Part shown: positions 8,557 through 17,953 of the stretch, in pieces | Position numbering within the stretch: position 1 is the stretch's first letter | Layout: every line of letters starts with the position of its first letter | Assembly: GCF_947493875.1 (NCBI RefSeq) | Contig: NZ_CANLSU010000011.1 | Location: 1 to 52,637, forward strand | DNA: 52,637 nucleotides | Reading direction: 5' to 3' | From: an uncultured Marinococcus sp. | GTDB taxonomy: Bacteria > Bacillota > Bacilli > Bacillales > Marinococcaceae | Notes under the pieces: generated by a model | What the model was told of the DNA's origin: nothing | What the model saw: only the letters and a program-made list of their open reading frames with translations | The model's database searches: none | Position numbers and translations under genes: made by a program

Positions 8557-8876
8557 ATGGCAGAATTAATCTATTATTTGTCCCGCTATCGCAAGAGTTA
8601 TTAATTGTTTTTTTAATTATGGTACCTGAAATTTTCCAATCAAAGAACAATAATCCACCTTTTCCCCCGCGGTTGAACATTGGATAACGATAGGATAAAA
8701 GACTCTAAATCTAGCTGGTTTATTCCTTGGAAGTATAGGGTAAAAAACCACAGTTCTCCCCTGAGGAATTTTTGTGTTGGGGCATCGGCTAGTCGTGTTT
8801 TTATGTTTTTAAGAATGATTCGGAACCTCCTCCGAAGCATGATTTTCTTTATTTTAAAATATATCAAGAAATAGTG

Positions 8877-8917
8877 AATGGGTTGAAGTTGGTATTAGTG
8901 TCCACCTTCAACCCATT
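8877..8917 (-). terminator. lactate permease terminator
   Basis: AATGGGTTGAAG (8877-8888) pairs perfectly with CTTCAACCCATT (8906-8917), a 17-base loop, just beyond the lctP stop at 8925. Confidence 0.65.
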
Positions 8918-8924
8918 AGCCGTT

Positions 8925-10511
8925 TTATAAAATGTTCATCAAAATGAATCCGCCAATACCCGTCAGGATCCCGTACAAGATCGCCGGTCCCAAGGTTTTT
9001 CGGATAACGTTCCCTTCCTCTCCCTGCATTCCTACAACAGCACTTGCAGCAACTACGTTATGCACACAAATCATATTTCCCGCGCCGGCTCCCACCAGTT
9101 GAGCAGCAAGCACCACGTGGACATTCGCGCCCGTGGCCTCTGCGATATTGTACTGAATTGGGGAGAAGGTAAGCGTGGAAACGGTGGCGCTTCCGGTAAT
9201 AAAAGACCCCAATTCCCCGAGGAACGGGGCGGCAAAGATCCACATTGGGCCGAAGGCGGCTGCCATCCCCTGCGCAATGTACTCCGGCATGCTCATCAAA
9301 TCGCTCGCATTCATCCCGGAATTACTAAACACATGAACCATGGCAAGCGTGGCCGCAAGAGTCACAGCGGTAATTTTAATCGTAGCCAACGACTGCGTGG
9401 CTGCCCGCCCAAAGTGGCCCAGCCGTTTTCGTTGAACGACGACGGCCAAGATAGCCGCGACCGTGAGGACTGTGCCGGGAGAATAAAGCAGTTCCCATTC
9501 CGACGTGACCCCTTCCACCCCCAAAATATTCGTCCAGGTTAAATCAATGGCGGTCTGGGTGAATTTCTGAAACCAAGGAACAATACGGGTGAGAAGCAAT
9601 AAGAGAACAACAATGATATACGGAAGCCACGCCCGGATTAATCCCATCTCGGATCGTTCGTGACTTATCTTGAAATCCTCCTGCATAGCATCGGTCCATG
9701 TGGACGTTGGGAGCAACCATCCTTTTTTAGCAGTCACCGCGGCCACCACCAGTCCCGTTAACGAACCAAGAATCGCTACAAACTCCGGGCCAAACAAATA
9801 TGCATATACTAATGCGGATCCGTTATACGTGATCCCAATAAGCAGGGTCCAGGGAAGCATCACCATAGCGTCCTTGATACCCTTTCCTTTACCAAAGAAC
9901 AACGTCAGAACGAGCATTAGGATAAAAGGAATGAACATGCCCGCGAATAAATCAATGAGGGTGACCGTAAAACCGACATCCTGATAAAAGGCAGCATCCG
10001 CTTCGGGCAAAGTGCTTAAGCCGACCAACACGGGCGTTCCTACCGCTCCGAAGGCGACGGCAGTACTGTCAGCAATGAGCGCTGTCGCCACCGCCGCCAA
10101 GGGCTTAAAACCTAGCGCGAGCATTAACGGCGCCGTCACCATCGCCGGGGTACCAAACCCTGCCGCCCCTTCAATTAACGATCCGAACAAAAAGGCGACA
10201 AAGATCAATTGGACCCTCATATCCTGAGAAATACTCTGGAACCCCTGATTAATGCGATTCACTGCCCCCGTGTTCCTGAGGGTATTCAAAAGAACCAGAG
10301 CTCCAAACAAAATGAATAAAATGGTCAAGGTTTTATGTACACCCTGGAGGATCGACGAAGCAATCACCTGGCTTTCCATTCCCCACACGGTTATCGCTAA
10401 TAGAATGACAACAACGGCACTGATAGACATCCCTTTAATTGCCGGCATTCGCAGCAGGACCAACAACAGAAATGGTACAATCACAGCGCTTAAGGCCACG
10501 ATCATTAACAT
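8925..10511 (-). CDS. lctP: L-lactate permease (LctP/LldP family)
   Basis: The 528-residue, strongly hydrophobic protein has a dozen or more membrane segments and the LctP-family block [12 protein letters not shown], followed by [20 protein letters not shown]. The family imports lactate (and often glycolate) with protons across the cytoplasmic membrane. The start is set by GAGGAGG six bases before the ATG. It is divergent from a FadR-type GntR gene, with a palindromic operator and a cre-like box at its promoter, so it is probably induced by its substrate and repressed by preferred carbon sources. The nearby glcD/glcF genes make glycolate a possible second substrate. Confidence 0.88.
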   Translation of the reverse strand: MLMIVALSAVIVPFLLLVLLRMPAIKGMSISAVVVILLAITVWGMESQVIASSILQGVHKTLTILFILFGALVLLNTLRNTGAVNRINQGFQSISQDMRVQLIFVAFLFGSLIEGAAGFGTPAMVTAPLMLALGFKPLAAVATALIADSTAVAFGAVGTPVLVGLSTLPEADAAFYQDVGFTVTLIDLFAGMFIPFILMLVLTLFFGKGKGIKDAMVMLPWTLLIGITYNGSALVYAYLFGPEFVAILGSLTGLVVAAVTAKKGWLLPTSTWTDAMQEDFKISHERSEMGLIRAWLPYIIVVLLLLLTRIVPWFQKFTQTAIDLTWTNILGVEGVTSEWELLYSPGTVLTVAAILAVVVQRKRLGHFGRAATQSLATIKITAVTLAATLAMVHVFSNSGMNASDLMSMPEYIAQGMAAAFGPMWIFAAPFLGELGSFITGSATVSTLTFSPIQYNIAEATGANVHVVLAAQLVGAGAGNMICVHNVVAASAVVGMQGEEGNVIRKTLGPAILYGILTGIGGFILMNIL

Positions 10512-10574
10512 TTGATTTCCTCCTCTTTGATATCATGATGCTTTCGCTCTTACCGCTCATCAAGGATAGGGGGT

Positions 10575-10599
10575 AATATGGTCATCAGATGACCATATT
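10575..10599. promoter_or_regulatory. GntR operator downstream of the lctP promoter
   Basis: AATATGGTCATC, centre A, GATGACCATATT: a perfect 12-base-arm palindrome placed just after the lctP -10 box. Its TGGT...ACCA ends fit sites of FadR/LldR/PdhR-type regulators, so the divergent GntR gene is the likely ligand. Confidence 0.75.
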
Positions 10600-10603
10600 C
10601 CAT

Positions 10604-10632
10604 ATAGTAATCGCTTACATTCATATTTGCAA
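10604..10632 (-). promoter_or_regulatory. lctP promoter with cre box
   Basis: Minus strand: TTGCAA (10627-10632), 17-base spacer, TACTAT (10604-10609). TGTAAGCGATTACT (10606-10619) matches the CcpA consensus TGWAANCGNTNWCA except the last base and covers the spacer and -10. Confidence 0.6.
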
Positions 10633-10690
10633 TATGTTTTGTGACCAAAAGATGCTTTTTCTAGTTCTTTGTTCAAAAACAGCTTGATAA

Positions 10691-10719
10691 TTGAAAGCGG
10701 TTTCCACTAATGATAAAAT
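10691..10719 (+). promoter_or_regulatory. gntR promoter with cre-like box
   Basis: TTGAAA (10691-10696), 17-base spacer, TAAAAT (10714-10719). A cre-like TGAAAGCGGTTTCC (10692-10705) overlaps the -35 and spacer. Confidence 0.5.
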
Positions 10720-10732
10720 GAATTCATGCTTC

Positions 10733-10749
10733 TCATCTGATGACCATAT
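10733..10749. promoter_or_regulatory. second GntR operator, near the gntR start point
   Basis: TCATCTGATGA (10733-10743) followed by CCATAT repeats one full arm of the 10575 operator and part of the other. Its place downstream of the gntR -10 suggests autorepression. Confidence 0.55.
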
Positions 10750-10874
10750 CTTTAGAAAATAAAATACTTATCGTTTTTATGCTTTGCCTAAAGCAGCGCG
10801 GCGAGGCTAACGCTGATGCACAAACGATCAAGAACACAGGACTATTCTAGCATCTACGAGAGGAGAAGCCATTA

Positions 10875-11600
10875 ATGCCTATCGAACGTATTGAAACGAA
10901 AAAAATCGCTGAAGTAGTTCGAGAAAAAATTGAAGAAATGATCAAACGTGGAGAAATACAACCCGGGGACAAACTGGCTTCCGTCATTGCGCTTTCGGAA
11001 CAGTTCGATATCAGCCGCTCCGCCGTTCGGGAAGCTTTAAGTGCATTGCAAGCCGTCGGCATTGTCACGATTCGCCAGGGAGAAGGCACCTTTGTGAACC
11101 AATACGATGCTTCCACCATCACAGAAATGATGAACAGCCCTACCCTTCTTTCGACGCAAACCATGAAAGAACTGTTTGAAGTCCGTCATGTGCTGGAGAA
11201 AGGAGCTGCCGAACTGGCTGCACTTCGACGGACAGACGGTCACCTGGAACAGATGCGGGACGCGCTGGAACAAATGACACAGGCGTCTAACGGTTCGGGG
11301 GATCTCGGCGAACAGGGTGATGTTCGTTTCCATCTAGCTATTGCCGAAGCCTCCGGAAATCACCTCCTTCAACAAATGATGAGTCGGCTTTCCGATACCT
11401 TGCAAAAAACCATGTATGAAACCAGAAAAGTATGGTTGTTTTTCGAACAACGATCCTCTCAAAACCTGATTGACGAACATCAACAAATCTTTTATGCCAT
11501 CGAAAACCACCAAAACGAATCCGCTGCTGTGGCCATGAGCAGACACCTCATCAATGTGGAGCATGTGCTGTCTCAAGGGATGAAACATCGAAACATGTAG
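10875..11600 (+). CDS. FadR-type GntR regulator of lctP (LldR-like)
   Basis: The 241-residue protein has an N-terminal winged helix (about 8-75; PGDKLASVIALSEQFDISRSAVREALSAL, then GIVTIRQGEGTFV) and a C-terminal FCD domain (about 95-230). The FCD keeps the usual ligand/metal positions in DVRFHLAIAEASGN and DEHQQIFYAI. It is divergent from the lactate permease, and two matching operators lie between them, which points to substrate-responsive repression of lctP and of itself. By analogy with LldR the effector may be lactate. No gene is seen in the 190 bases after it. Confidence 0.85.
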   Translation: MPIERIETKKIAEVVREKIEEMIKRGEIQPGDKLASVIALSEQFDISRSAVREALSALQAVGIVTIRQGEGTFVNQYDASTITEMMNSPTLLSTQTMKELFEVRHVLEKGAAELAALRRTDGHLEQMRDALEQMTQASNGSGDLGEQGDVRFHLAIAEASGNHLLQQMMSRLSDTLQKTMYETRKVWLFFEQRSSQNLIDEHQQIFYAIENHQNESAAVAMSRHLINVEHVLSQGMKHRNM

Positions 11601-11788
11601 ACAATCTACCATGCGTTTCTGCCTTCCTTGCTTCGGTTCAGCGGAAAGCCAATCATAATCATTAAAAGAGGGATTAGGTCTGCCAATCCTTCGCAAGATA
11701 AACATTTGCAAAATCAGCGTCACAGAAGCATGAAAGCTTTATTCTCTGTATAAATTCAACTTATTGCATCATCTAAAGGAGGAAGACG

Positions 11789-12265
11789 ATGCGTAGTCAT
11801 GACACAACGACCGACATTATTCTGATTGGCGCCGGTATCGTAAGTGCGACGCTCGCCACGCTTTTGAATAAATTGGCGCCGGAGTGGCGCATTACTATTT
11901 TTGAGAAGCTCGATTCCGCCGGGCAGGAGAGCTCGAATGAATGGAACAACGCCGGTACCGGTCACGCGGCGCTCTGTGAGCTGAACTATACGCCCGAGCA
12001 GCCGGACGGCTCTTTGAAGACCGGCCGGGGGGTTGAAATTAATGAACAGTTTCAGATTTCACGACAGCTCTGGGCGCACCTGGTGGATCAGGGAGATCTT
12101 CAGAACCCGGAGGAGTTTATCCGTCCCCTTCCTCACATCAGCTTTGTGTACGGGCAGGATCACGTAAATTTTCTGAAGAAACGGTTCGAGGCCCTCGACG
12201 GCCATCCCCAGTTTCAGGGCATGGAATTTTCCGAGGATCCCGAGCAAATCAGGCAGGCCCCGTAG
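11789..12265 (+). pseudogene. mqo: malate:quinone oxidoreductase, N-terminal fragment
   Basis: The reading frame matches the N-terminus of Mqo, the FAD-dependent membrane-associated enzyme that oxidises malate to oxaloacetate with quinone. The FAD-binding segment [18 protein letters not shown] is at about residues 9-26, followed by the Mqo-like [21 protein letters not shown] full Mqo has near 500 residues; only about 155 remain before the sequence switches to the tail of an hsdM gene on the other strand at about 12255-12265. It retains AAAGGAGG before its ATG. It should be inactive. Confidence 0.85.
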
Positions 12266-13268
12266 ACATGGAACCGTTCGATAATACAAAACCTGCCGAA
12301 CCAGAAGGAGTCAACTTCGAGATCATGTGCTGAATCCACGCATAGTTGGCATTTCCTTCTGGCGGGATACCGAAGTTCCAACGGGCATCATCTAATAACC
12401 GGTTGCCGCCCCAGTCACTGATATTGAATGGAGGGTTGGCCAGAATATAGTCTGCCTTCAAGCTTTTGTGCAAGTCCTTGTGAAAGGTATCTGCATGCTC
12501 ACCTCCGAGATTGCTATCAATGCCGCGTATGGCCAAGTTCATTTTGCATAAACGCCAGGTCGTTGGATTCGATTCCTGTCCGTAGACAGCGATGTCTCCT
12601 AGCTTTCCCTGGTGGTTCTCGACGAATTTTTCGCTTTGAATAAACATCCCGCCTGACCCACAGCAAGGGTCGTAAATACGGCCTTTATAAGGTTCGATCA
12701 TTTCAACCAATAATTGAACGATCGATCTTGGAGTATAGAACTCACCGCCGTTTTTCCCTTCGGCACTCGCAAATTTACCCAGAAAATACTCGTAAACACG
12801 ACCTAAGACATCACTTGCTTTACTTTGCTCATCCCCTACTTGAATAGATGAAAACAAATCGATCGTCTCTCCTAGCCGACGTTTGTCTAAATCTGATCTT
12901 GCATAGCTTTTTGGTAGGATCCCTTTTAGAGATTTGTTTTCTTTTTCGATCGCGATCATCGCGCTGTCGACCATTTGACCAATTTCAGGTTGCTTAGCGT
13001 TTGCTTGCAGATAGGACCAACGCGCTTCTTTAGGCACCCAGAAAATATTTTTGGCTAAATATTCGTCGCGGTCCTCCTCATCAGCGTATTCTTCTTCCTC
13101 TAACTGATTATGTAATTCTTCAAAGCTATCTGACACGTATTTCAAAAACAGGAGCCCCAGGACCACGTGTTTGTACTCCGCAGCATCCATGCTCCCCCGT
13201 AGTTTATCTGCCATCTGCCATAACTTTTCTTCGTAACCGATATTTGCTGTAGTTTCTTGCTTTACCAT
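12249..13268 (-). pseudogene. hsdM: type I restriction methylase HsdM, C-terminally truncated
   Basis: The remaining 335 or so residues show the HsdM N-terminal helical domain, then the N6-adenine methylase core with motif I DPCCGSGG (200-207) and motif IV NPPF (278-281). The frame then leaves the family in 'SNGSMST' and stops after three foreign residues. HsdM is normally about 480-520 residues, so the C-terminal part is gone. AAAGGGG precedes the start. No hsdS or hsdR is present in the window, so this is an orphan remnant of a restriction system, broken by the same join that broke mqo. Confidence 0.85.
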
Positions 13269-13337
13269 TATTCTGTCCCCTTTAAAATAAAAATCTATTT
13301 CTTGTAATAAACAACGCCAGTTCTCTTTTGCTTATTA

Positions 13338-13928
13338 TTATCTATTGTGTTCCTTCTTATGCTTGGCATAAATCGTCGAACGGGGAACGCCCGTCACTTT
13401 CACAATATCATTCACGCTCATCTTATTCGTGCCCCGGTTTTCGAATAGTTGGAGGGCTTGCTGAACAGCTTTATCCGATTGCCCGGGGCGGCCCATATGC
13501 TTCCCCTGCGCTTTTGCGCGTTCTCGTCCTTCTGTGGTACGCTCCCGGATCAAGTCGGCCTCAAACTGCGCAAAGCTTCCCAGTACATTAAACAACAGCG
13601 TCTGCATGCTATTCGTATCCTCTCCAGCATGAAACTCCATGTTATCTTTCAGAAATAAGACGGAAATGCCTTCGGCTGCCAGTTCATGTACGATGTTGTT
13701 CAGATCAATAATCGAACGGGCCAGACGATCAATCTTCGTCACCACCAGAGTATCGCCCGGACGGGCATAGCTAATGGCTTCTTTCAGCTGCTCCCGTTCG
13801 GTGGCCGTTGTACCTGTCACCTTTTCGGTAAAGATTCGATGGCAGCCAGCCTTTTCCAACAGCTGTTGCTGGGAGCTGAAATCCTGATGAAAGGTCGATA
13901 CGCGGGCGTAACCAATCCGTTGCGTCAT
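13338..13928 (-). CDS. serine resolvase/invertase (TnpR-like)
   Basis: The 196-residue protein has a resolvase catalytic domain with RIGYARVS (nucleophile Ser11, R9), the TKIDRLARS motif with its two active-site arginines (about residues 68-75), and a long E-helix (FAQFEADLIRERTTEGRERAKAQGK). A C-terminal Hin-type helix-turn-helix follows (SVNDIVKVTGVPRSTIYAKHKK). This is the layout of Tn3-family resolvases and small invertases. No Tn3 transposase is present. It starts 69 bases upstream of hsdM on the same strand. It may have resolved a lost transposon, or helped create rearrangements seen nearby. Confidence 0.88.
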   Translation of the reverse strand: MTQRIGYARVSTFHQDFSSQQQLLEKAGCHRIFTEKVTGTTATEREQLKEAISYARPGDTLVVTKIDRLARSIIDLNNIVHELAAEGISVLFLKDNMEFHAGEDTNSMQTLLFNVLGSFAQFEADLIRERTTEGRERAKAQGKHMGRPGQSDKAVQQALQLFENRGTNKMSVNDIVKVTGVPRSTIYAKHKKEHNR

Positions 13929-13947
13929 TTTGTTTCCTCCAAAGTGT

Positions 13948-13995
13948 CTAAAAGTCTATTAGGTATTGTACATTCTATTATAGACGACCTTTTAG
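13948..13995. promoter_or_regulatory. resolvase upstream region with inverted repeat and -10 box
   Basis: CTAAAAGTCTAT (13948-13959) mirrors ATAGAC...CTTTTAG (13980-13995). On the minus strand TATAAT (13977-13982) is a good -10 for the resolvase. The position and symmetry suit a resolvase binding site that also regulates the gene. Confidence 0.45.
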
Positions 13996-14000
13996 ATGGA

Positions 14001-14036
14001 AAACACCCCATTTTTAGAGGCAAAAATGGGGTGTTT
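14001..14036. terminator. 15-bp perfect stem-loop, probable bidirectional terminator
   Basis: AAACACCCCATTTTT (14001-14015), loop AGAGGC, AAAAATGGGGTGTTT (14022-14036). The stem is perfect and separates the hydrolase gene from the resolvase promoter. Confidence 0.5.
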
Positions 14037-14071
14037 CGATCATTGTCCAGAAGTTAAGGTTTTAGACTATA

Positions 14072-14102
14072 AAAAAACCTCAACGATATATTGAGGTTTT
14101 TT
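14072..14102 (-). terminator. terminator of the membrane hydrolase gene
   Basis: AAAAAACCTCAA (14072-14083), loop of 7, TTGAGGTTTTTT (14091-14102). It has a T-run in both directions and lies 30 bases past the stop at 14133. Confidence 0.8.
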
Positions 14103-14132
14103 CACGAGCCGTTTGCTTCATCTTTATTTTTA

Positions 14133-15965
14133 TTAGATTTGCGTTAGCGTATTTGTCACGGATATGACTGTAACCATGATGGCGTAAATTAAGCCCCCTA
14201 AATATGGATTCAAGGTTACTCGGAAAATTTTTCTTGAAACGATAGCAGCCCCTGGCAAAATAACTAAAAATGTGGTTAGCCATATGCCAACAATAGCCGA
14301 AACATTGGAAAAGAATACTTCTCCTGTAATAAAAAACGTGCTGTATTGGATGACAAATATCACCAGCACCCCTAGAACGTTAAATAACGCTACAAACAGG
14401 GTATTAATCCACTCTTTTTTACCGATCCATACATAATTAAAACAGTTAATAGCTATGGAATTAGCAACGAAAAACAAAATGAAAAACGGAAGATATTTTA
14501 AAGCGATCACTAGCTTGTCTGGCGTAAATGATTTTACTCCCAAGACCCATAAACGGTAGTCCGTCTTGAATAAATAATCACTTAAGAACACCAAACTATA
14601 AGTGGCGACACAAACAATGAGAGCTAATAGTATCGTTTTCCCTAAACTCTTTGGTTGTATCGTGACCCCTATATCTTTTAAAGAACTTCGCTCTTCTTTC
14701 GGTGTAACTATTCTTGACAGCAGGATGACCCCTATAGCAAATAACCCGTTAATAGCCGCCCACATACCGACATAAAACGTATAGGATTGAGGGAAAAAGC
14801 TTGGTCGAATAGCTGTCGTCCAATTAAACAACCATAGATATGATAGTCCTGAAAATACAGCGCTTACGAAAAGGCCGCCCCAAAACCATGCTTTTTGCTT
14901 ATTCGATATTAGGGTTGACGGTTGTGATGGCGAAGATGCCCGTAAGGATGAAAACGGTTTGGTGAATAATAATAGTTTACAAAAACTTACGAGAAACATC
15001 ACGAAACCGACTAAACCAATAAAATTAAATAAGGCTTTCCATTGCCATATTTGATTTCCGGAATGGATAGGATCAGGCGCTCCCAAAGAAGATTCAAAGA
15101 AATTTAAACTATTATACACCACATGACCCGAAAAATGGTTCCAAGGATGCGTTTGGGCAGGGTTATAAATAACTCTTGATGCCTCGGTGCCTTGTATTTC
15201 TTGTTCGTACATTGTATAGCTTTCACGTTCATCGGTATAGTCTGTTGGGGAGGCCCCAAAATGTAAAAATGATTGCGCATTGTCCGTATTTATGTAGTTT
15301 CTTGGCTTCGTGAAGCTCCCATCCTCTTGCTGGGTACGAAAGAAGAACTCGTCATACTGTGCCGCTACAATACCAACATCGCGTCCTCCATATTTGTTAT
15401 AATAATTTTCATTTTGAGGGTTGGTGTAATCGGCATCATGTCCTACGAGCAACACCGAAGAAATGAGGGGATTTTCTTTTTGATTATCCACATCAATAGA
15501 CCAATTTGCTGCACGTGCTCCGTTGGAGTGGCCCGTGATACCAATATTCTCCGTGTTCACATAAGGCAGATCAGCCATTAATTCTACGGCGTCATACATT
15601 CCTGTGCCTCTTTGTTCCCATTCTGTCGGTTTTACTGCTTCCGAATTTCCATGGCCATACATATCAATGGACATCACCACGTACCCACGACGGGAGTACT
15701 CTACGAAATTCAAGTCCTGCATCTCTCGATTATTATACCACCCGTGACTGGTGACGATCCCCGGGGCTTGGTTGTTTTCTGTAGCACTTTTCGGAACATA
15801 AAGTAAAGCACTCATCATTTTGCCCGAAGGCGTTTCCCATCGCATGTCTTTTACTTCTACCTGGGCACCCGATGTTTGAACGAACGAAGCTCCAATGCCG
15901 CTTATGACACACAGTAATACAGCAATCAACGTCAGTAACTTGGCCCGACTTTTTGTCTTTTTCAT
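14133..15965 (-). CDS. membrane-bound alpha/beta hydrolase
   Basis: The 610-residue protein starts with a signal-anchor segment (about 9-29). An extracytoplasmic alpha/beta-hydrolase domain follows, with the nucleophile elbow GHSNGAR (Ser147), an upstream VTSHGWYNN loop that may form the oxyanion hole, and a late His in THPWNHFSGH. From about residue 310 it has eight or so membrane segments. The substrate is unknown; such fusions are often annotated as dienelactone-hydrolase-like or acyl hydrolases. AAAGGGGG precedes the start. A stem-loop followed by a T-run lies about 60 bases upstream inside the likely leader, hinting at attenuation. Confidence 0.75.
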   Translation of the reverse strand: MKKTKSRAKLLTLIAVLLCVISGIGASFVQTSGAQVEVKDMRWETPSGKMMSALLYVPKSATENNQAPGIVTSHGWYNNREMQDLNFVEYSRRGYVVMSIDMYGHGNSEAVKPTEWEQRGTGMYDAVELMADLPYVNTENIGITGHSNGARAANWSIDVDNQKENPLISSVLLVGHDADYTNPQNENYYNKYGGRDVGIVAAQYDEFFFRTQQEDGSFTKPRNYINTDNAQSFLHFGASPTDYTDERESYTMYEQEIQGTEASRVIYNPAQTHPWNHFSGHVVYNSLNFFESSLGAPDPIHSGNQIWQWKALFNFIGLVGFVMFLVSFCKLLLFTKPFSSLRASSPSQPSTLISNKQKAWFWGGLFVSAVFSGLSYLWLFNWTTAIRPSFFPQSYTFYVGMWAAINGLFAIGVILLSRIVTPKEERSSLKDIGVTIQPKSLGKTILLALIVCVATYSLVFLSDYLFKTDYRLWVLGVKSFTPDKLVIALKYLPFFILFFVANSIAINCFNYVWIGKKEWINTLFVALFNVLGVLVIFVIQYSTFFITGEVFFSNVSAIVGIWLTTFLVILPGAAIVSRKIFRVTLNPYLGGLIYAIMVTVISVTNTLTQI

Positions 15966-16024
15966 TTTTATCCCCCTTTGGATGTAAACCTCTTAACTTC
16001 TCCGCCCTCCTTTCTCTTAAACTC

Positions 16025-16065
16025 AAAAAAGGCACAGTTGTCCCTTATTACAGGGAAACTGTGCC
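16025..16065 (-). terminator. terminator-like hairpin in the hydrolase leader
   Basis: On the minus strand GGCACAGTT plus TCCCT pairs with its mirror (arms 16031-16045 and 16052-16065, one bulge) and is followed by TTTTTT (16025-16030). It ends about 60 bases before the hydrolase start at 15965. I see no clear promoter between, so it may act as an attenuator. Confidence 0.55.
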
Positions 16066-16119
16066 TATCTCAACATTCTGAGCACTTCATATTAACTTAG
16101 GAATAACATTACCATTAAA

Positions 16120-16133
16120 TAAAAGCGTTTTCA
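16120..16133 (-). promoter_or_regulatory. cre-like box upstream of the hydrolase
   Basis: Minus strand TGAAAACGCTTTTA matches the cre consensus at 13 of 14 positions. The first T preceding it gives TTGAAA, a possible -35. No other gene lies in 16066-16275. Confidence 0.35.
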
Positions 16134-16275
16134 ATACTTTCAATTCATAAAATTCTCATTTCTATCTTTAAGGCTGTAAAATTGTTAACCCTCGTAATTA
16201 TAGTAACTAACCCAAAAATGAGTTAGCATCCTTGAATTAAAAACGGTTAACAAATTTTAGCCAGCACTAATATTT

Positions 16276-17319
16276 TTAACTCGTAAAATTATTCGTATTC
16301 ATTTTCAATCTAGCATGCTCCTCATAGTTTCTTCTCCGAAGGAGATAGCGCTCTGTCGTTCGTATCGATGTATGGCCCAGCATATCCCGAACGGAAGCAA
16401 GGTCAGCTCCATGCTCTAACATATAATAGGTCGTATAATGACGACACGTGTGTGGTGTAATTGGGTCTCGACGATGCTAGACAAATGGAAATGGCGCTGA
16501 GGCCATGAGCTTGCTGAAACGATCCCCTAAGTAGTTTCCCCATTTTTTTGGAAAGAACGCAAAGCCTCCTGTAAAGGTCTCTGTAATCATTTCCCGCTCT
16601 TTTCGGAAATTCTGGAGGATGTGCAATACATCGGCGAAAAGAAAAATCGGACGTTCCTTTTCTCCCTCCCCCGTAATATGTAGAAAAAAAGCCCCTTCTG
16701 GCGAACGTCACTCCAAATCACGCCACTTGGCATTTGCCAGCTCTTCAATCCGCATCCCCGTGCTCGTTAAAACGACTAACAACGTATATGCAAATGAATC
16801 TTTCTGGCTGAAATAGGTTAGTAATTGCTCAACTTCATGCTCATGGAGACCCCGGTCTACGAGCTCCTCTCTCGGTTGAGCAACGGGCGCCCTTTTTGTC
16901 GTCAAAGCGGTGTCCATCATGTTTTCCTGCACGAGGAACCGCAGGAACTGTTTAACGACCGTGCTATGACGTGCCAGCGTGCTCGCTTTGTATCCTTTCT
17001 CTCGCTTGAGATGTAGCTGATACGCGTAGACCCGTTGCGCAGAAATTTCTTTTAATCCCCCGAACGCTTGCACATATGTAAGGAAGGGGACAAGCGTTTC
17101 TACATATTTACGCTTTGTCCGCTCGCTTCGCTGTTTACGAAGCGTATTGTTTTTATGTAAATAGATGTACATTAAAAATTCGTCAGGTATCTCTCCCTAC
17201 TCTATCCCTTCGAAGCCTTGTGAAGAGATATCTGTATACAAATCACTGTGCAGAAACGAGCGAGACCTCTTCAATGAAAGAGCTTGAGTTTGATGTCCTG
17301 GTAAAACAAGATGGTTCAT
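16276..17319 (-). pseudogene. tyrosine recombinase, decayed cassette copy
   Basis: This is a diverged copy of the recombinase at 6473-7531, alignable from its start (ATG at 17319) to its stop (16276-16278). It has several lesions. There is an in-frame stop near the N-terminus (in 'GIE*GEIPDE'), a stop replacing Trp in the catalytic domain (LEW to LE*), a stop replacing Gln in FVQHR, and a small deletion near 16535 where the intact copy has a longer stretch. The central catalytic part still reads TGMRIEELANAKWRDLE. It cannot make a full recombinase. Its surroundings repeat those of the intact copy. Confidence 0.9.
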
Positions 17320-17358
17320 TTCATGCTCTCCCCATTATTATTGTATTTATTCCAAAAC

Positions 17359-17376
17359 CTAAGGAAATTTCTTTAG
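17359..17376. repeat. CTAAGGAAA hairpin, decayed cassette copy
   Basis: CTAAGGAAA (17359-17367) directly abuts TTTCTTTAG (17368-17376). It corresponds to the hairpin at 7568-7592, with the loop deleted. Confidence 0.5.
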
Positions 17377-17446
17377 CCTTTATTTTATCATTCCCAAATG
17401 GTTTATAGTTGGTTAAAAATACAAATAAATATGTTTTTTAATAAAT

Positions 17447-17480
17447 TAAACAATTATGTTTATGTAAACGTAATTGTTTA
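17447..17480. repeat. recombinase-side palindrome, second copy
   Basis: TAAACAATTATGTTTA, centre TG, TAAACGTAATTGTTTA. It equals the site at 7653-7686 with one base changed in the left arm. Confidence 0.6.
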
Positions 17481-17712
17481 TACATTGTGAATAAAGATAC
17501 TTTGAGAACTTCTCATAACTTCCAACACACTTCTAATACGTACTAGAAATCTTTCCCAAGTTTTGAAAGAAGTACTAATGATTTTTGACGCCTGTACCAA
17601 CCATCTTATAAAGCCCTGCTTTTCAATGATAAAATTCAAATGTTCGTTAAGAAGAAAGCTGCGTGAGAAGATCATTAACAAATTGTACAATACAAGAAAA
17701 GAGCTGATAACA

Positions 17713-17919
17713 ATGACCGTCATGAATTACTCCAATGCGCGAAAAAACTTTAAGGGATTGATTGATAAAGTCAACGACGACAACGAAGCCGTCATCATTA
17801 CCACCGAAGAACGAAATGCGGTGCTCATCTCCGATGACGAATACCGTCAATACCTTGAAACCATCTATCTGTTAAACAACCCTAGCAACGCCAAACATCT
17901 ATCGGAAGCCATCAATTAA
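17713..17919 (+). pseudogene. yefM: YefM antitoxin, prematurely stopped copy
   Basis: From ATG 17713 the product matches YefM of the first copy almost throughout, but a TAA replaces the Gln codon after 'SEAIN', leaving 68 of 82 residues. The toxin-binding acidic tail is lost. Only one TGTACA box (17684-17689) remains upstream, against two in the intact copy. The DNA-binding half could still fold and might cross-regulate the intact operon, but this is speculation. Confidence 0.85.
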
Positions 17920-17953
17920 TAAAATCAGGAAGAAACCACGTCCGTTGATATTG

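Noticed and set aside
8336-8680. A 114-codon frame opposite the end of yoeB
   Set aside because: It overlaps the intact toxin and its terminator and has no ribosome site.
9060-10515. Several open frames on the plus strand opposite lctP
   Set aside because: They are shadows of a well-matched permease gene, lack ribosome sites and have unnatural Arg/His/Cys-rich composition.
12249-12289. A real overlap between functional convergent genes mqo and hsdM
   Set aside because: Both proteins leave their family consensus at the same point and are far shorter than normal, so this is a join of fragments.
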